A stretch of 64,000 bases of DNA. Source: Litsea cubeba (lineage: Eukaryota; Streptophyta; Magnoliopsida; Laurales; Lauraceae). A program made the position numbers and the translations under genes. Below, one piece after another: positions 42,597 to 53,944 of the stretch; positions within the stretch are counted from its first letter, which is position 1; each line of letters opens with the position of its first letter. The stretch is taken from positions 11,343,303 through 11,407,302 of the forward strand of contig CM022948.1 in NCBI GenBank assembly GCA_012931725.1, read 5' to 3'. The notes under the pieces were generated by a model. The model was not told the DNA's origin. It ran no database searches and was given only the letters and a program-made list of their open reading frames with translations.

Positions 42597-42599
42597 CTC

Positions 42600-44315
42600 C
42601 CAAACATGAAACCAAATTGATTCTCTAAAACGTTTGTTGTTCTTCTTAGTCTTCTCTCAATAACTCTCTCCCACAATTTCATCGTATGACTCATCAATTT
42701 AATCCCGCGGTAGTTCGCACAGTTTTGAATATCTCATTTGTTCTTGTATATGGGTATAAGAATACTTTTCCTCCATGCATTAGGCATTTTCTTGCTCTTT
42801 AACCCTACATTAAAACGCTTTGTCAACCAACTAATGGCATCCTCCCCCCAAGCACCTCCAGACCTCAATAGGGATATCATCTGGCCCAACCGCTTTCCCA
42901 TTCTTCATTCTTTTCAATACTTCTTTAACTTCTTCTCTACTGATTCTCCTATAGAACATATGATTCGCTTCTTCTCTAGAAATGGTAAGCTGCCCCAATT
43001 GTATGTCACTACTACTGCTTTCGTTAAATAACTTGTAAAAGTAGCTCTTTCAACGCTCCTTTATCTCCTCTTCCTTTTTTAAATACATTTTCATCCTCAT
43101 CCTTAATGCATTTAACTTGGTTTAAGTCCTTGGTCCGCCGATCTCTGGCTTTAGCAAGCTTGAATATCTCTCTTTCGCCTTCCTTAGTGTCAAGTCGCCT
43201 ATATAGCTCCTCAAATGCCTTTGCCTTGGCCTCACTAACTGCCTTTTTGGTTTCTCTTTTTGCTTCTTTATACCTCTCCAAGTTCTCTTCATTTTGATCC
43301 TTTTGCCAAGTTTTAAAGCACTCTCTTTTAACTCTTATCTTGTCTTGGACGGCTTCGCTCCACCACCATGCCTCTTTCTATACCGGAGCACCTCCTTTGG
43401 ATTCTCCTAAGACTTCTTTCCCTACCCTCCTAATACACTCTGCGACCTTATCCCACATATTATTTGCACTCTCATCTATCGCTCAAATGTCTTCCTCTAG
43501 TACTCTTTCCCTTAAAACTAGTTGCTTATCACCTTTCAGGTTCCACCTTTAGTCCTTGAGCAACTATACAATTTTTTTTTCTAGTCCACCTTTGTAGCTA
43601 TACATCTATGATCAACAACCTATGTTGGGAAGTCAAGCTCTCCCCCGGTATAACCTTGCAATCTTTACAAGCTAAGCGGTCTCTTTTCCTAGTTAAGAAG
43701 AAGTCAATTTGTGTCCTCGATGAGCCACTCTTATAAGTCACCAAATGCTCCTCTCTTCCTAAAAAAGGTGTTAGTTACCATGAGATCATAAGCCACCGAA
43801 AACTCCAAGATATCCTTCCCTTCTTCATTTCTATTACCGTACCCATATCCCCCGTGTACTCCTATGTATCGATCTACGTCGCGTCCTACATGACCGTTCA
43901 AATCTCCTCTTATGAAGACCATCTCTCCTTGGGGTATCTCTAGTAGCACTCCTTCCAAGTCTTCCCAAAACTTCTCCTTATGTCCATCTCCTAAGCCCAC
44001 CTGGGGGGCATAAGCACTAATTACGTTCACTAACTCTTCTCCTAACACTAACTTAATTGCAATAATCCTATCTCCATAGCGCTTTACATTAATTACATCT
44101 TCCTTTAAGTCCTTATTTACCACTATGCCGACCCCATTCCTTGATCTATTAAGTCCCGTATACCATAACTTATACCCAGTCCTCTCAATCTCTTTAGCTT
44201 TATGTCCCACCCATCTTGTCTCTTGCAAGCAAGCAATTGCGATTCGTCTCCTTTCCATTGTATCCACCACTTCCATAAGTTTCTCAGTTAGGCTCCCAAT
44301 GTTCCAAGTACCCAA
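42600..44315 (-). pseudogene. RTE LINE endonuclease and N-terminal RT, broken
   Basis: From 44315: GTWNIGSLTEKLMEVVDTM, IACLQETRWVG, ISAYAPQVG, GDLNGHVG and GGYGYGNRNEEG form an RTE-type endonuclease. After frameshifts near 43730 and 43560 comes a charged coiled linker (AKRETKKAVSEAKAKAFEEL, 43281-43024). Then, in broken frames, come RT blocks (AWGEDAISWLTKRFN, IPIYKN, NYRGIKLMSHTMKLWERVIE, ENQFGF), where the Copia abuts. The enzyme would nick DNA and prime reverse transcription; this copy is dead. Confidence 0.85.
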
Positions 44316-44693
44316 TCTCAGCCTTCTCTTTTGGACTAGCTTCCTTACCCCTCACACTCGTCCAATAAAGTGTGAGAACCCTTGCCTATTTAGCATTGCA
44401 CCGAGAAAAATTAAGAAATGACAAATAAGACAATAATAGCCTGGTTTCAATCAGTAGTTGTGTACCTGACAATGCATACATATATTTGACAACGAGTTTA
44501 AACGTTATTTTGAGAAATCGGGTTTCATTGTAATATAAAATTGTATAAGGCTGTGTCATAATAAAAATGAAGACCCGCTATGGAAGTTCAATGAATACAT
44601 AGATACAAATATACATGCATGCATACATACATATTTAAAGCATACATGAAAGATGGATAAAGCTTAGAAGTTGCAACTATGAATATGCTATAC

Positions 44694-44834
44694 CTGTAAA
44701 TAATCGAGGTCCAGGCTCGGCTTTGACTCTGACACCAACAAGGTCCCTGAACCTTCAACAAGGGTCTGAGCTTGGGTGGGAACTTGAGAAATGTTCTCCT
44801 CATCTGAACCAAACATTCTTCCTACCCCGAATCC
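44694..44834 (-). CDS. Probable internal exon of a putative plastid-protein gene
   Basis: A clean coding block reads DEENISQVPTQAQTLVEGSG then TLLVSESKPSLDLDYLQ and ends exactly at a splice donor (CAG followed by GTATAG, phase 0). Upstream the frame is open only back to about 44834, so an acceptor or start must lie in 44816-44834; an ATG at 44816 is also possible. The sequence reminds me of a conserved plant plastid protein family of unknown function, but I cannot confirm this. It may belong to the same gene as the transit-peptide exon at 46110-46307, with at least one exon or a different acceptor still unaccounted for. Confidence 0.4.
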
Positions 44835-46069
44835 TCATCTCTTCTTGCACATGCACAGAGCCACTATACCAGTACATACCAAATATAAAAAAAAAAGACC
44901 CCATGGTAAATCAGTTGTAAAAACCAAAAATGGATTGATTCTACAAGGTCAACAATGAAAGAACCCACTTCATAGACACATGAGTTGCAGGTCAAAGAAC
45001 CACAGAATTTCCAAAACACAAGTGGATAAACAGAACATCCTTTCGGGTACAACTTCTATAACTAGAGGTTATCAAATCCTAACAAAGATTTTGAAAGAGA
45101 ATGGCATAGTTCAACCGTTAAGTAGGAACACAAAATAGGGAAGTTAAGCATTTCCAATACACAATCCATCATCAAATCAGCTGCATCATAAAAAATTTCC
45201 TTCTATCTGTCTTGAGGGGCTATTCAGATCATCCTCGTGAGGATTTGCAAATAATCATTAAAAATAAATGTGGGAATAATAATGGTGACATGCTGTATTA
45301 AGAATATAAAATATTAGCAGTTAATTGCATATTTGCATTAGTGTTTATACATAGTAGGTAAACAAAAATCATATGGAAGACTAGAGTATAATTAATGTGT
45401 TGTGCGTGTTAAAACACATGAGTATGAGTTCCATATGTATGTCATTAATAAGTTAAGTGCTGCATGTAATAGCCCTATATGAGCTCAATGAAACAAGATA
45501 CCAAGGCTATCGCGCTGCATCAAGAAGTAAGACCAAAACTTAGATTTGTATCAGCAAACCCAATCCAGTCCAAATCAATCATTCCAAATAATCTAACTAC
45601 TACTTATGTTCCAAATACCCAAGAAAGAAAACAAAAAACAAAAAAAAAAAAAAAATACTTTCAGAAAAATAATTAATTCACAAGAGGAATATACTTAACA
45701 AAAAAATTGCAGGCTTCCATCAATTTAAGAGATTCAACTAAAACAAATCCCAAAACTTCAACACATAAATAAATAAAAGCAAAGTATGAAAAACCCAAGT
45801 TCCTTAATTCTCTGGGTGGAAAAGAGGAGGAGAATCGCAAAGAAACAGACCCATCGCTCATAACAACTTCACAACTTCAACTAACAATACCCAACTTCTA
45901 AAACTTCCTTGCAATAAAAAGAAATGAGGAGCAATAAGCAAAGGAAGTAAAACCCAATTCAATAACACATCTTCTTTCACCCAAAAAGAACAAAGAAGAG
46001 AAAAAAGTGGCAAAGAAAGCATCTTTTCGTATATATGGATATACAGATAAATATATTTGAGAGATATAG

Positions 46070-46106
<37 letters not shown>

Positions 46107-46109
46107 TAC
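44835..46109 (-). other. Presumed intron and unassigned sequence of the plastid-protein gene
   Basis: AT-rich, with an A-run (45641-45655) and an AT/GA microsatellite at its right end. No further exon was identified with confidence, although a short frame near 45720-45861 (SDGSVSLRFSSSFPP) could be coding. Confidence 0.35.
46064..46108. repeat. AT/GA microsatellite
   Basis: Tandem AT dinucleotides followed by GA dinucleotides directly inside the presumed first-intron donor region. Confidence 0.9.
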
Positions 46110-46307
46110 CGTTTGTTTTGAAGAAAAGGTTCTTCTGCACTGCTGTGCTGATTTGGTATCTACCCATTTTGGCTTGAATGAGGAAGAAGGAGAAGAGGGC
46201 TTGAAGAAATTAGGGTTTTGGGTGAAGATGTTTGGAGCTTTGAGAGGGGAATCAGAGGGACAGAAGGCTGTATTTAGAGGCAGCAAAAGCCTCAAAGGAG
46301 TAGCCAT
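46110..46307 (-). CDS. First exon of a putative nuclear gene for a plastid protein
   Basis: From ATG 46307 there are 66 codons, starting MATPLRLLLPLNTAFCPSDS. They are rich in serine, proline and alanine with few acidic residues and several arginines and lysines, as in chloroplast transit peptides. The exon ends in phase 0 at ACG followed by GTATCT, a usable donor. Read-through continues into low-complexity microsatellite sequence, supporting a splice here. The leader upstream (46308-46480) is GA-rich, as seen in plant 5' untranslated regions. No domain can be named. An alternative is a chance frame. Confidence 0.5.
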
Positions 46308-47362
46308 TTCACCTTTTCAAGTCAAGTGCCTGTGCCCCCCTTTGGTCTTTATATTTTTTGTGTTTGGGAAATGGGAATCCAAGATAGAAAGAGAGAAAGA
46401 GTAAAGGTATGTAAATGTATGTATGTTGATTGTTGACTGGAGAGGAAAGATGTGAATGAGAGAGAGAACTGTTTCTCGCTCATCGTCCTATGGTCTTTTG
46501 ATTTGAGCCCTTGGGGTCTGAAAAACCGGGATGGAAAGGCTGTAGCCTTTCCTCAGCTACTATTTTTGGAGGAATTAGCTGGCTTTGGGTTTTCCTTCTG
46601 TCCTCATCTCTAGATTGTGGGGCACAGTATTAATTTAGAATTTTTCATTGGATATCAATTGAAGAGCAATTTACTAGGTTAGCCCAAATTGTAAACCAAA
46701 CCCCTATTCAAAACCGTTGGGGCCCGTTTTCTTTGCGTGTTTTTTTTTTTTTTTTTTTATGTTGGGCTATTGGTATCGATTCCTGGGCGCATGGGTGAAA
46801 TGAAGGTGCCGACGCCACTCAACAATGAGTGTGTTGGCTTGGCTTTCTTTGTGTAGCTGAATTACTAGGAATTCTAATAGTAGTGTTTTAAAAAATGATT
46901 GAAAATGAAGAAGAATAGAAAATGAATGAAACGGATGTGGGGAACGAATACCAAGCTATCACCGGAAATTTGTGTTCTGAGAAAGGCAAGGTTGAATTTT
47001 CGTCTTTAATTTTTCTAAATCAGTCAAGGGGGCTGGGACCCATGAGAAAGCCCACACACACGGGAAAAGAGGAGCCCACATACAAGTGAGAAAGGAGCCC
47101 ACACATGCTAAAAGAATGCTCACACGCATAGAAAAGGAGCTCGCATAAGCAAAAAACAGGCAGCATGCCTAGTGATTAAACCTTGGGCAACTAGAGTGAG
47201 ATATGATCCAATCGTTTGAGCACGTCACGTGGAACCTCTTTAGTAACCATGTCATGGAGTTCATTTAACGTACTTACTATTAGACTTAGTGGGTTGGGCC
47301 CACTGCCATTTCAACATACATGATCCCAACCACTTAAATGAGAAAAATGCCCCTCACATATA
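46308..47362. other. Putative promoter side of the plastid gene and unassigned intergenic DNA
   Basis: A GA-rich segment (46380-46470) is compatible with a 5' untranslated region or core promoter on the minus strand. A T-run lies at 46738-46759. Repeats of CCCACA(C/T)AC occur at 47040-47130. No gene is seen. Confidence 0.35.
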
Positions 47363-48432
47363 GGGCACGTTTGGCAATGGGAGAGTAATCCTCTATCAAG
47401 GGGATTCTTTCTTTCTTCTCCTACGATAGTATCCTGGCTGATGATTTCCTATGAACAGGATTCACCTCACTCTAGGTTTGTCAAACAAAAGAAAGCTACG
47501 GATTTACATATACTACATCCAGCGGTCTCAAGTTGTTTGAATTTTCTCACAATCCATAATGAATCAACCCCTAAAATTTGGTCCCCTCAATATTTTTGGC
47601 CATTTATAGATGATGGACGGTTCAGATTTTCATTATGGGTCCTACAAAAATTAAAAAAAAAAAATTTTAAAATTTTAGACATTTTTTTACAAATATCTTA
47701 AGATATATGATAAATCGACAGATGAAAATTCGTCCACTAGCTGTTTTGAGAATTTTCAACATGATTGACGGTTCAGATCTTAATTTCAGGATCCATCTAG
47801 TAGGTTTCCAAAGCAAGATACGGACAACATAACATCACGTCTGGAGCACTATTCATCCGCAAATCCATGTGAATTCTATTCACGCGCAGAAACGTTGTTG
47901 CAGTGTGGACGATCAACGGTCAGGAGGTTTTTTACTTGTTTCTAACAATCCATGATGAATTAGGCTACCAAATTTGAACTAGTAACTGTTTTAGGCATTC
48001 TAAAGATACTGGACTGTTTGGATTTTGGAAACAGGACCCACAAACCTAAAAACCATGATTTGTTTTTGTAAATATATTAAAACATATGAGGAATCAACGA
48101 CTGATATTTGATTGTGTGGCTGTCTTGGACCTTCTTAACATGATAGACGGTTCAGATCTTCATTGCGGGACCCATAAAATAGGTTTCCACAGCAAAAAGT
48201 GTAATGCCCAAGTTACCATAAAAAACACTTTTCATCCACAAATCCACTCGCTGGTGGATTTGCAGAGTGCGATGGGGGGAGGTCTCACCGACGTTATTCT
48301 CTCTTCCACTGATTTTGTGCGTATTTTAAGGAATCCTCTCATACGACAGGATTTGCTCCAAACATGGCTTTTCTGCGCATCCACGGAAAAATTGCGAGGA
48401 TTCCTTGCCGGGGACCATTGCCAAATGTGCCC
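47363..48432. mobile_element. Non-autonomous terminal-inverted-repeat element, 1070 bp
   Basis: The ends GGGCACGTTTGGCAATGG and, on the other strand, GGGCACATTTGGCAATGG match at 17 of 18 bases. The flanks show ATA at 47360-47362 and 48433-48435. Internally a block beginning GACGGTTCAGATCTT...GGTTTCCA...GCAA and ending in CACAAATCCA/CGCAAATCCA is present twice (about 47766-47880 and 48145-48250). No transposase. The ends are like PIF/Harbinger or hAT MITEs of the GTTTGGCAA type; the 3-bp duplication favours the former. Confidence 0.7.
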
Positions 48433-48435
48433 ATA

Positions 48436-49825
48436 ATTTTTTTTTTTGTTTCCTCTTCTTTTAAGAGGAAACGGATATGCATCTAGAGGTCATTAGTGAT
48501 CTCTAACTCTCTCCTCAAACAACTTTTTTTTTTGGCAATATAAAGAGATGGTGAGGAAGAAAATAACATAGATCTAGAATCATCATCTTCTTCATCATCT
48601 AAATTATTGTCTACATGCCAAGTGTTCTAAGAAACAATTAAGAAAAGCATAAGAGGAAGAGTTGTATCTTTAAAACCCAATCCATCCATATAGAAGGTCA
48701 CAAATCAAGCATTCATCTCTAAGCCTAATTGACAATAGGGAGTGATTTGAGCATGAGGGATTTTCAAGAAATCTTCTTTAGCCTCTTAACAAATATACAA
48801 TCTCATCCTTCATGTAGATTAGTTCCTTACGTCACTCAATCCAATGCTTCCATAACAATCTCCGACTAGCACTTCCTGTGTATTCAATTACGTGCAAACA
48901 AATGGCCCCGAGTGTACGTGGCACAAGAATGATCTGAAATGTAAAGTTACACCCGAGTGCAATTAGGCTGAGAAGGGCTACCCACTTGGGAGTTGTTGGA
49001 GTGGCATAAGGTGTCGGTTTGCTCCCCACGTTTAATATTTGGAAACCATCTCAGATTTGCCCGTGTTTGTTTGTATGGGTTTAACGAGCCCTACCTAGAA
49101 CAATAGTATTGTTGGGTCAAAGACCTCAAGGATACTCATGTCATTAAGAAAAATCGGGTTGAAAAATAGTTAACTCATCTAAACTTATTTGTTTGGTTTG
49201 GTTTGGTATGGTGTAGTTTAAAGTGGTGTGAAATTTACACAATGTGCATTTTTATTATAACTGTATATATTATGTACTATGAGAACTTCAAGAGAGAATT
49301 AGTTCATTTTTTTTATGGAAAATTAACTTTCAAACAAACCCACTTATGAAAAATGCTGACCTTTAGATGTACTTACCACTCCAATTATGGTCATTCGTCC
49401 CACTTCGACACTCATGGATTTGCTTAAATCAATTAATTAAAAGAAGAAAAAAATAGGATCAATGGATAGCTACTAAGGCAAGACACCTCTTTGCGGTTGG
49501 GTTGTAAAGGTTGTTTAATTTTAAAATCATGAATTGTTATTTGTAAAATGTTACTCCTGTATACTAATATAATATATGTTTAATAATTATACAATATAGT
49601 CAAGTCGGTTTATTTGCCACAGGGAAACCCTCACCATAAAATAAAAAAAAAGACAAAAAAAAAAAGCATAATCTAAATACCAAATAGTGAGTATCTAATT
49701 GGTCAAATTCCAAAATCTCCAATTTCGAATGCAGCGGTTATCAAACTAATTTTTGAATTATGGATAAATTTGTATTTGGATTTGGATCTGGATCTGGATC
49801 CAAGCATATAGTGTCAAGAACCTTT
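48436..49825. other. Intergenic stretch, nothing recognised
   Basis: AT-rich with simple runs (T-run at 48436, GGATCT repeats near 49780-49800) and no exon-like frame. Confidence 0.5.
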
Positions 49826-51211
49826 GGACTCGGAACCAATCTTATATGTTTCGACCCAAGAATCTTAGATTCGAGAGGATTATATTCACGTATTCTTAAT
49901 ATGTGTAGGTTTTAAGGGCCTACATGACTTGAGTTATATTCATATTTGAGAGTCTAGTTAGCTTTACTCATATACAAATGAATAACCCCACTTCTATAAT
50001 TAAAAATATATATGTATTTTGAACTAGTACTAGTGCACTCCATATCCATATCTTATTTTGATTAGGATTGGAAATGAGAATTTTTTTTTTCTTTTAAGTT
50101 GACGCTAGATTGAGATATAGCACTTAAGTTCTATGTCGGAGCTACATTCGGATCTAAATCTGTAAAGAAAGATGTGTACTTGAATCCGCCATTTCCCATC
50201 CCAAAGTCGACCTGTTTGCATTGGGTCGCCGCCGAACCTAACCTGAATTCCATCTCAATAGTTTCAAATTAATCCAAGAGCATGCCCTAGCTTCAACCCA
50301 CACAACTAGAACATACATTTCACTTGATGGTTTGGCATGCGGGTTCACATTAGGCCTCACAGAAGTTTCATCCCTCTAGAATACCATGTGGGGCTTAACT
50401 TGGGTCAGGCCAAACTCAAATTTGTATGACCCATTCCATGTGAAAATGCAATTCGATCTAGGTGGGCTTGTTTACCATGCTTAGCCTCAGGCATATAAAT
50501 TGGACTCTGGTTGATTTTAAAAAGGTAATTCCCACTGAAATCCTGAGCTTTTTAAATGTATTTCTACCCTAAATTTCCAATTACAGGGGTTCATGGACCA
50601 GGCAGATATGAGTCTGTATTTCTAAAACTCGAGTCGGGCCTGGATATACCTCAGCCCGCGCGAAGGGCACCCCTATTTACACAATCCAATAAGAATTTTC
50701 ATATATTTCATGCGTTTGTAGGCATGCAAAAGCACTTATGGCAACCATTAGTGTCTAAATAATTATTTGGGTAAAACATCCCAAGTCAAGAAAACAATTT
50801 GGGCCCACTCAGTCTAAGCCAAAGGAAACAGCGAGCCAACTTCATGGACCCTCCCATACTGGGTCAAAGCTAGTCCAAAAGGCCTGGTCCTAATATTCAG
50901 GTTTAGTTGTATCCCACAGATCTATAAATCCGGCCTTGGCGTTCCATTTAGTGATCGGGAAAAAATAGACCCGACGCTCAACCCATGGGCATATAAAAAA
51001 TTGTGCCCGACCAAGTGGGCTAGACCCAGTGAGTGCTCTACATGGACTGAACCATCCTGATGGCCCAACCTTCAGTGACAGCCCCAAAAAAGGCTACCTC
51101 ATCTTCCTTCCTTTATCAGTAGGGTTGCACTTGGGCTAGGCCAGCAAACCTGTGTTAACAGCAGCTCGTGTTTTGAGCTGATATTTTAGGCCCAATGGCT
51201 GGTTTGTGTCT
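49826..51211. repeat. Long dispersed duplication, copy 2 (copy 1 at 14613-16411)
   Basis: Same order of blocks as copy 1, in the same orientation. It lacks the roughly 510-bp segment 15385-15897 of copy 1 and has about 110 bp of its own near 51055-51170. No frame is conserved, so it is best described as non-coding repeat of unknown class. Confidence 0.8.
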
Positions 51212-51844
51212 TTTTTTTTTTTATTATTATTTTGAGTATTTTACAAAAATCCCACTATTTTTTTGATGAAACTTAAAAAAGGTCCTTGTATTTTTTGTTT
51301 TTATTTTCCCTTGACTAACCGTCAACTTATACAATAAGCCACGGGAAATTCTACTGACACACCATTCTTTTACTTTTCCCACACAATTTCTCACCACACA
51401 CATTACTAAATTTTAAAAATTAAAGTAGTTCTTTCCACACACATCAAAAGTTCCTAAAGTACCCATATCTCCATTCCCCCCTTTCTTCTTCCCACACACA
51501 TCTCCATCCATTTCTTCCCACACACAAATCAGACACAAGACTCCACCGACGGGATTCTTGCTTTTCCAGCGATTCTCCGGCGTGCCTCCGGCGTTCCTAT
51601 TCCTCTACACATTCTCCTCTTCCAAAGGTAAATGTATCCTTCCAACATCACCATTTATTTTTCTTCCCTATCTATTCTTTACCATTTTTTCAATCTTAGA
51701 TTACCTTTTTTTCCATGAAAACTTATTATTAGGATAGATCTTCATTCAATGTAAGTTTTGACAAACAATGTTACCGTTTTTTAATGTTTTTGGGTTGCAT
51801 TTCATCCCTCATCGTTGTGGTTTTAGCTTCAGAAATCGCGACTG

Positions 51845-51998
51845 TTCGGTCTCTGGTTCACCGAACGGATTGGTTTTGTTCGGAAACTACTGTCCGAACA
51901 AATTGGTTCTGTTCGGAAACTAATGTCCGAACAGATCAATTTTGTTCGGAAACAAAGTTCCGAACAAAAGTAATATGTTCGGACACAGGTCCGTACAT
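51845..51998. repeat. Array of TGTTCGGA/TCCGAACA inverted repeats
   Basis: Units of the form TTGTTCGGAAACTA.TGTCCGAACAAATTGG follow each other about every 33-34 bp: three full palindromic units plus diverged ends. The array lies immediately upstream of the plant-mobile-domain exon. Confidence 0.85.
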
Positions 51999-52046
51999 AT
52001 AGAGATCCAGTAGTCAAATAAATTAATTTTTTTTCGTATTTCAGAA

Positions 52047-52623
52047 ATGGACCGGCCAAGCTCTTCTAGGGTGCGACCTACTGCTTCAAATAGGAAGCGA
52101 CGTCAGCTCATAGAAGAGGTTATAGAAGAACCAGAGGTATCTGAAGAAGAGGTTGAAAAACAACAACAACAAGAGATGGAAGAACAACCAGCCCCGGGTC
52201 CAGAAGATAGGTCATTATTGACCAGCTTTGATACACATATAGCTGGGTACATTTGGATTCAACATGTGTGTTTCACTTATTTTATATGAAAGTTTTATTC
52301 ATTTATTAATTTATTTAATAATGTATTAATGGTTGAATGCAGGATCGAAGACCACTGAAATGTCTAAGTCATAGGCAGAAAGTGCCATTGTGGCAACTGA
52401 ATGAGTCTGACAGGTTTAGAGATTTAGTCTCGATGTCCAGATTGGCTCCCTTAGCGACTGCATCTTACCGCTCCGTCAATAAGATTATTGTATCTGGTTT
52501 TGTGGAAAGGTGGCAACCTGAGACTAACACCTTTTATATGCCTTTTGGTGAGATGACCATCACCTTAGATGATGTTGCATCTATCCTAGGCATCCCAGTG
52601 ATTGGGAATAAAGAAACATACTA
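52047..52623 (+). pseudogene. Plant mobile domain (aminotransferase-like, PMD) gene fragment
   Basis: Exon 1 (52047-52265) encodes MDRPSSSRVRPTASNRKRR, then an acidic/glutamine-rich linker and GPEDRSLLTSFDTHIAGYIW. An intron at 52266-52342 (GTGTGT...TGCAG) leads to exon 2: DRRPLKCLSHRQKVPLWQLN, then SMSRLAPLATASYRSVNKII and ERWQPETNTFYMPFGEMTIT followed by LDDVASILGIPV, a signature of plant mobile domain proteins (MAIN/MAIL-like and their transposon relatives). The frame ends after IGNKETY, far short of the usual domain, so only the N-terminal third is present. PMD genes are often carried by transposons; the palindromic array just upstream fits that. Function in situ is unlikely. Confidence 0.7.
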
Positions 52624-53944
52624 AAGATAATCAGCATAATACGGAATAATTATGAAAATATGATCCAACTATATGGCCTATTTTTTGTCATCCTTTTTGA
52701 TCATCTGTCTTTATCTTCGATTGCTTCAAGAACGCCATCTTCAGTCTCGAAACAGCCTCCACTTCAGTCACGACTTTCCAGTTTCAGATCTATTTAACTA
52801 TTACATTGAATTTTTACTCACGCAGGAGTTTAATATGTAACGAAAGAAAAAATTCAAAACTTTAAATAAATCACGATCAAACAGCCGTGGTCAAATTAAA
52901 ATTGCGGAATAACATAAATATAAACCATTCATGCAGGCCATAATAGTTGGATCGATATATTGCTGCAAAATAGAGTTAGAAACGGATCTATTTTTGCCGA
53001 TTATGGCAATGCATAGTTATCCCAATTAATGGACGATCATGTGTTCTCCAATAACCATGCTATGATACCACATTAGTCTATTATTAACATGAACCCTAAG
53101 ATCGAGAACATCATGATAATCACATGTAGGATTTAATCTTAGATAGATTAAAGATTACCTCCAGACATCCTTATGCAGAGAGCTTTCTGATCATGCTGTC
53201 TAATGCTGTTGTTGGTTGATGTTGAGATCCGTCCAAGAAGAGATTATGGGAATAACTTCGGTTTCTCTCTCCTTGCGTATAAACCTTAATGTGTTGAATT
53301 TTGTGAGTGAGTCTTTCTGATGGAGGAAAGACTCTATTTTATAGGTGGAGAGAGGACCGAATTTCCAATTAGGATTCCATTAGTTTTAATCTCAACCGTC
53401 CATCAAGGTAGAGTTTAATGGAATATATCTCATTAAGAAACCGTATTTGAGTAAAAGATAGCATGTATCATATGAAAACGGGATTCCTATAATGACCACA
53501 ATTTATGGAAAGGTAATGACTCGTGGTCCAAGTAAAAGACCTAAAAGTAATTTCCTTACAGGTGATGGTTTATTGTTGTTTGATTTTCTTTGGAATGCTT
53601 GTCAATGCAATTGTTAAGAGTTACATTTCATTATCAACAATATAATCCGATCAACTTCAGTGTTAAACCTTTTCATGGATAAGTCTTTACACCGGGTAGT
53701 GGTAGCTCAGTTTTGTTTTACACATTGATGTCCATTTTTCAACCGAGTTCTCTAACATGGATGTTGCAATTTATTCCATCTTTCTGTTTGTCTTGTATAC
53801 TATCTACAGCTTCCTGCAACTCTCTGTCCAGGTGTTACCATAGTCGTCTGCCCTTTACTGTCACTCATTCAAGTTCAGATCATCACACTGAACCTCTAGT
53901 TTGCAATACCAGCGAAAAAAAATTATTTCTACTCTTGTTTACAG
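52624..53944. other. Unassigned, possibly leader/LTR of a minus-strand retroelement
   Basis: On the minus strand TGGTATCATAGC at 53058-53069 is one base off the initiator tRNA-Met binding site. The sequence beyond (53070-53400) could be an LTR, but no LTR ends or second copy were found. No gene. Confidence 0.3.

Larger units (their letters stand above)
40713..42599. mobile_element. Rearranged Copia with inverted LTRs
   Basis: The order on the plus strand is: end of Copia RNase H (+), 3' untranslated region and polypurine tract (+), LTR (+, 40905-41182), gag N-terminus (-, 41183-41354), leader (-), primer binding site (-), LTR (-, 42319-42596). The two 278-bp LTRs are over 99% identical and inverted. 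An intact element would have direct LTRs, so this is an internal rearrangement. The outer flanks do not share a target duplication. Confidence 0.85.
40515..44400 (-). mobile_element. RTE-type LINE, degenerate, interrupted by a rearranged Copia
   Basis: Minus-strand pieces carry an RTE-clade endonuclease, a lysine/glutamate-rich linker, the first RT blocks, and the typical C-terminal end. Its 3' end reads CCGACCCCACCTAGTGGGAA then AAGGCTT, the usual tail of plant RTE elements. The middle (RT catalytic core) is missing and replaced by Copia sequence at about 40713-42599. Confidence 0.85.

Noticed and set aside
53058..53069. Primer binding site TGGTATCATAGC implying a minus-strand LTR element
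   Set aside because: One mismatch, no clear LTR terminus next to it and no second LTR; kept only as a weak note in the feature list.
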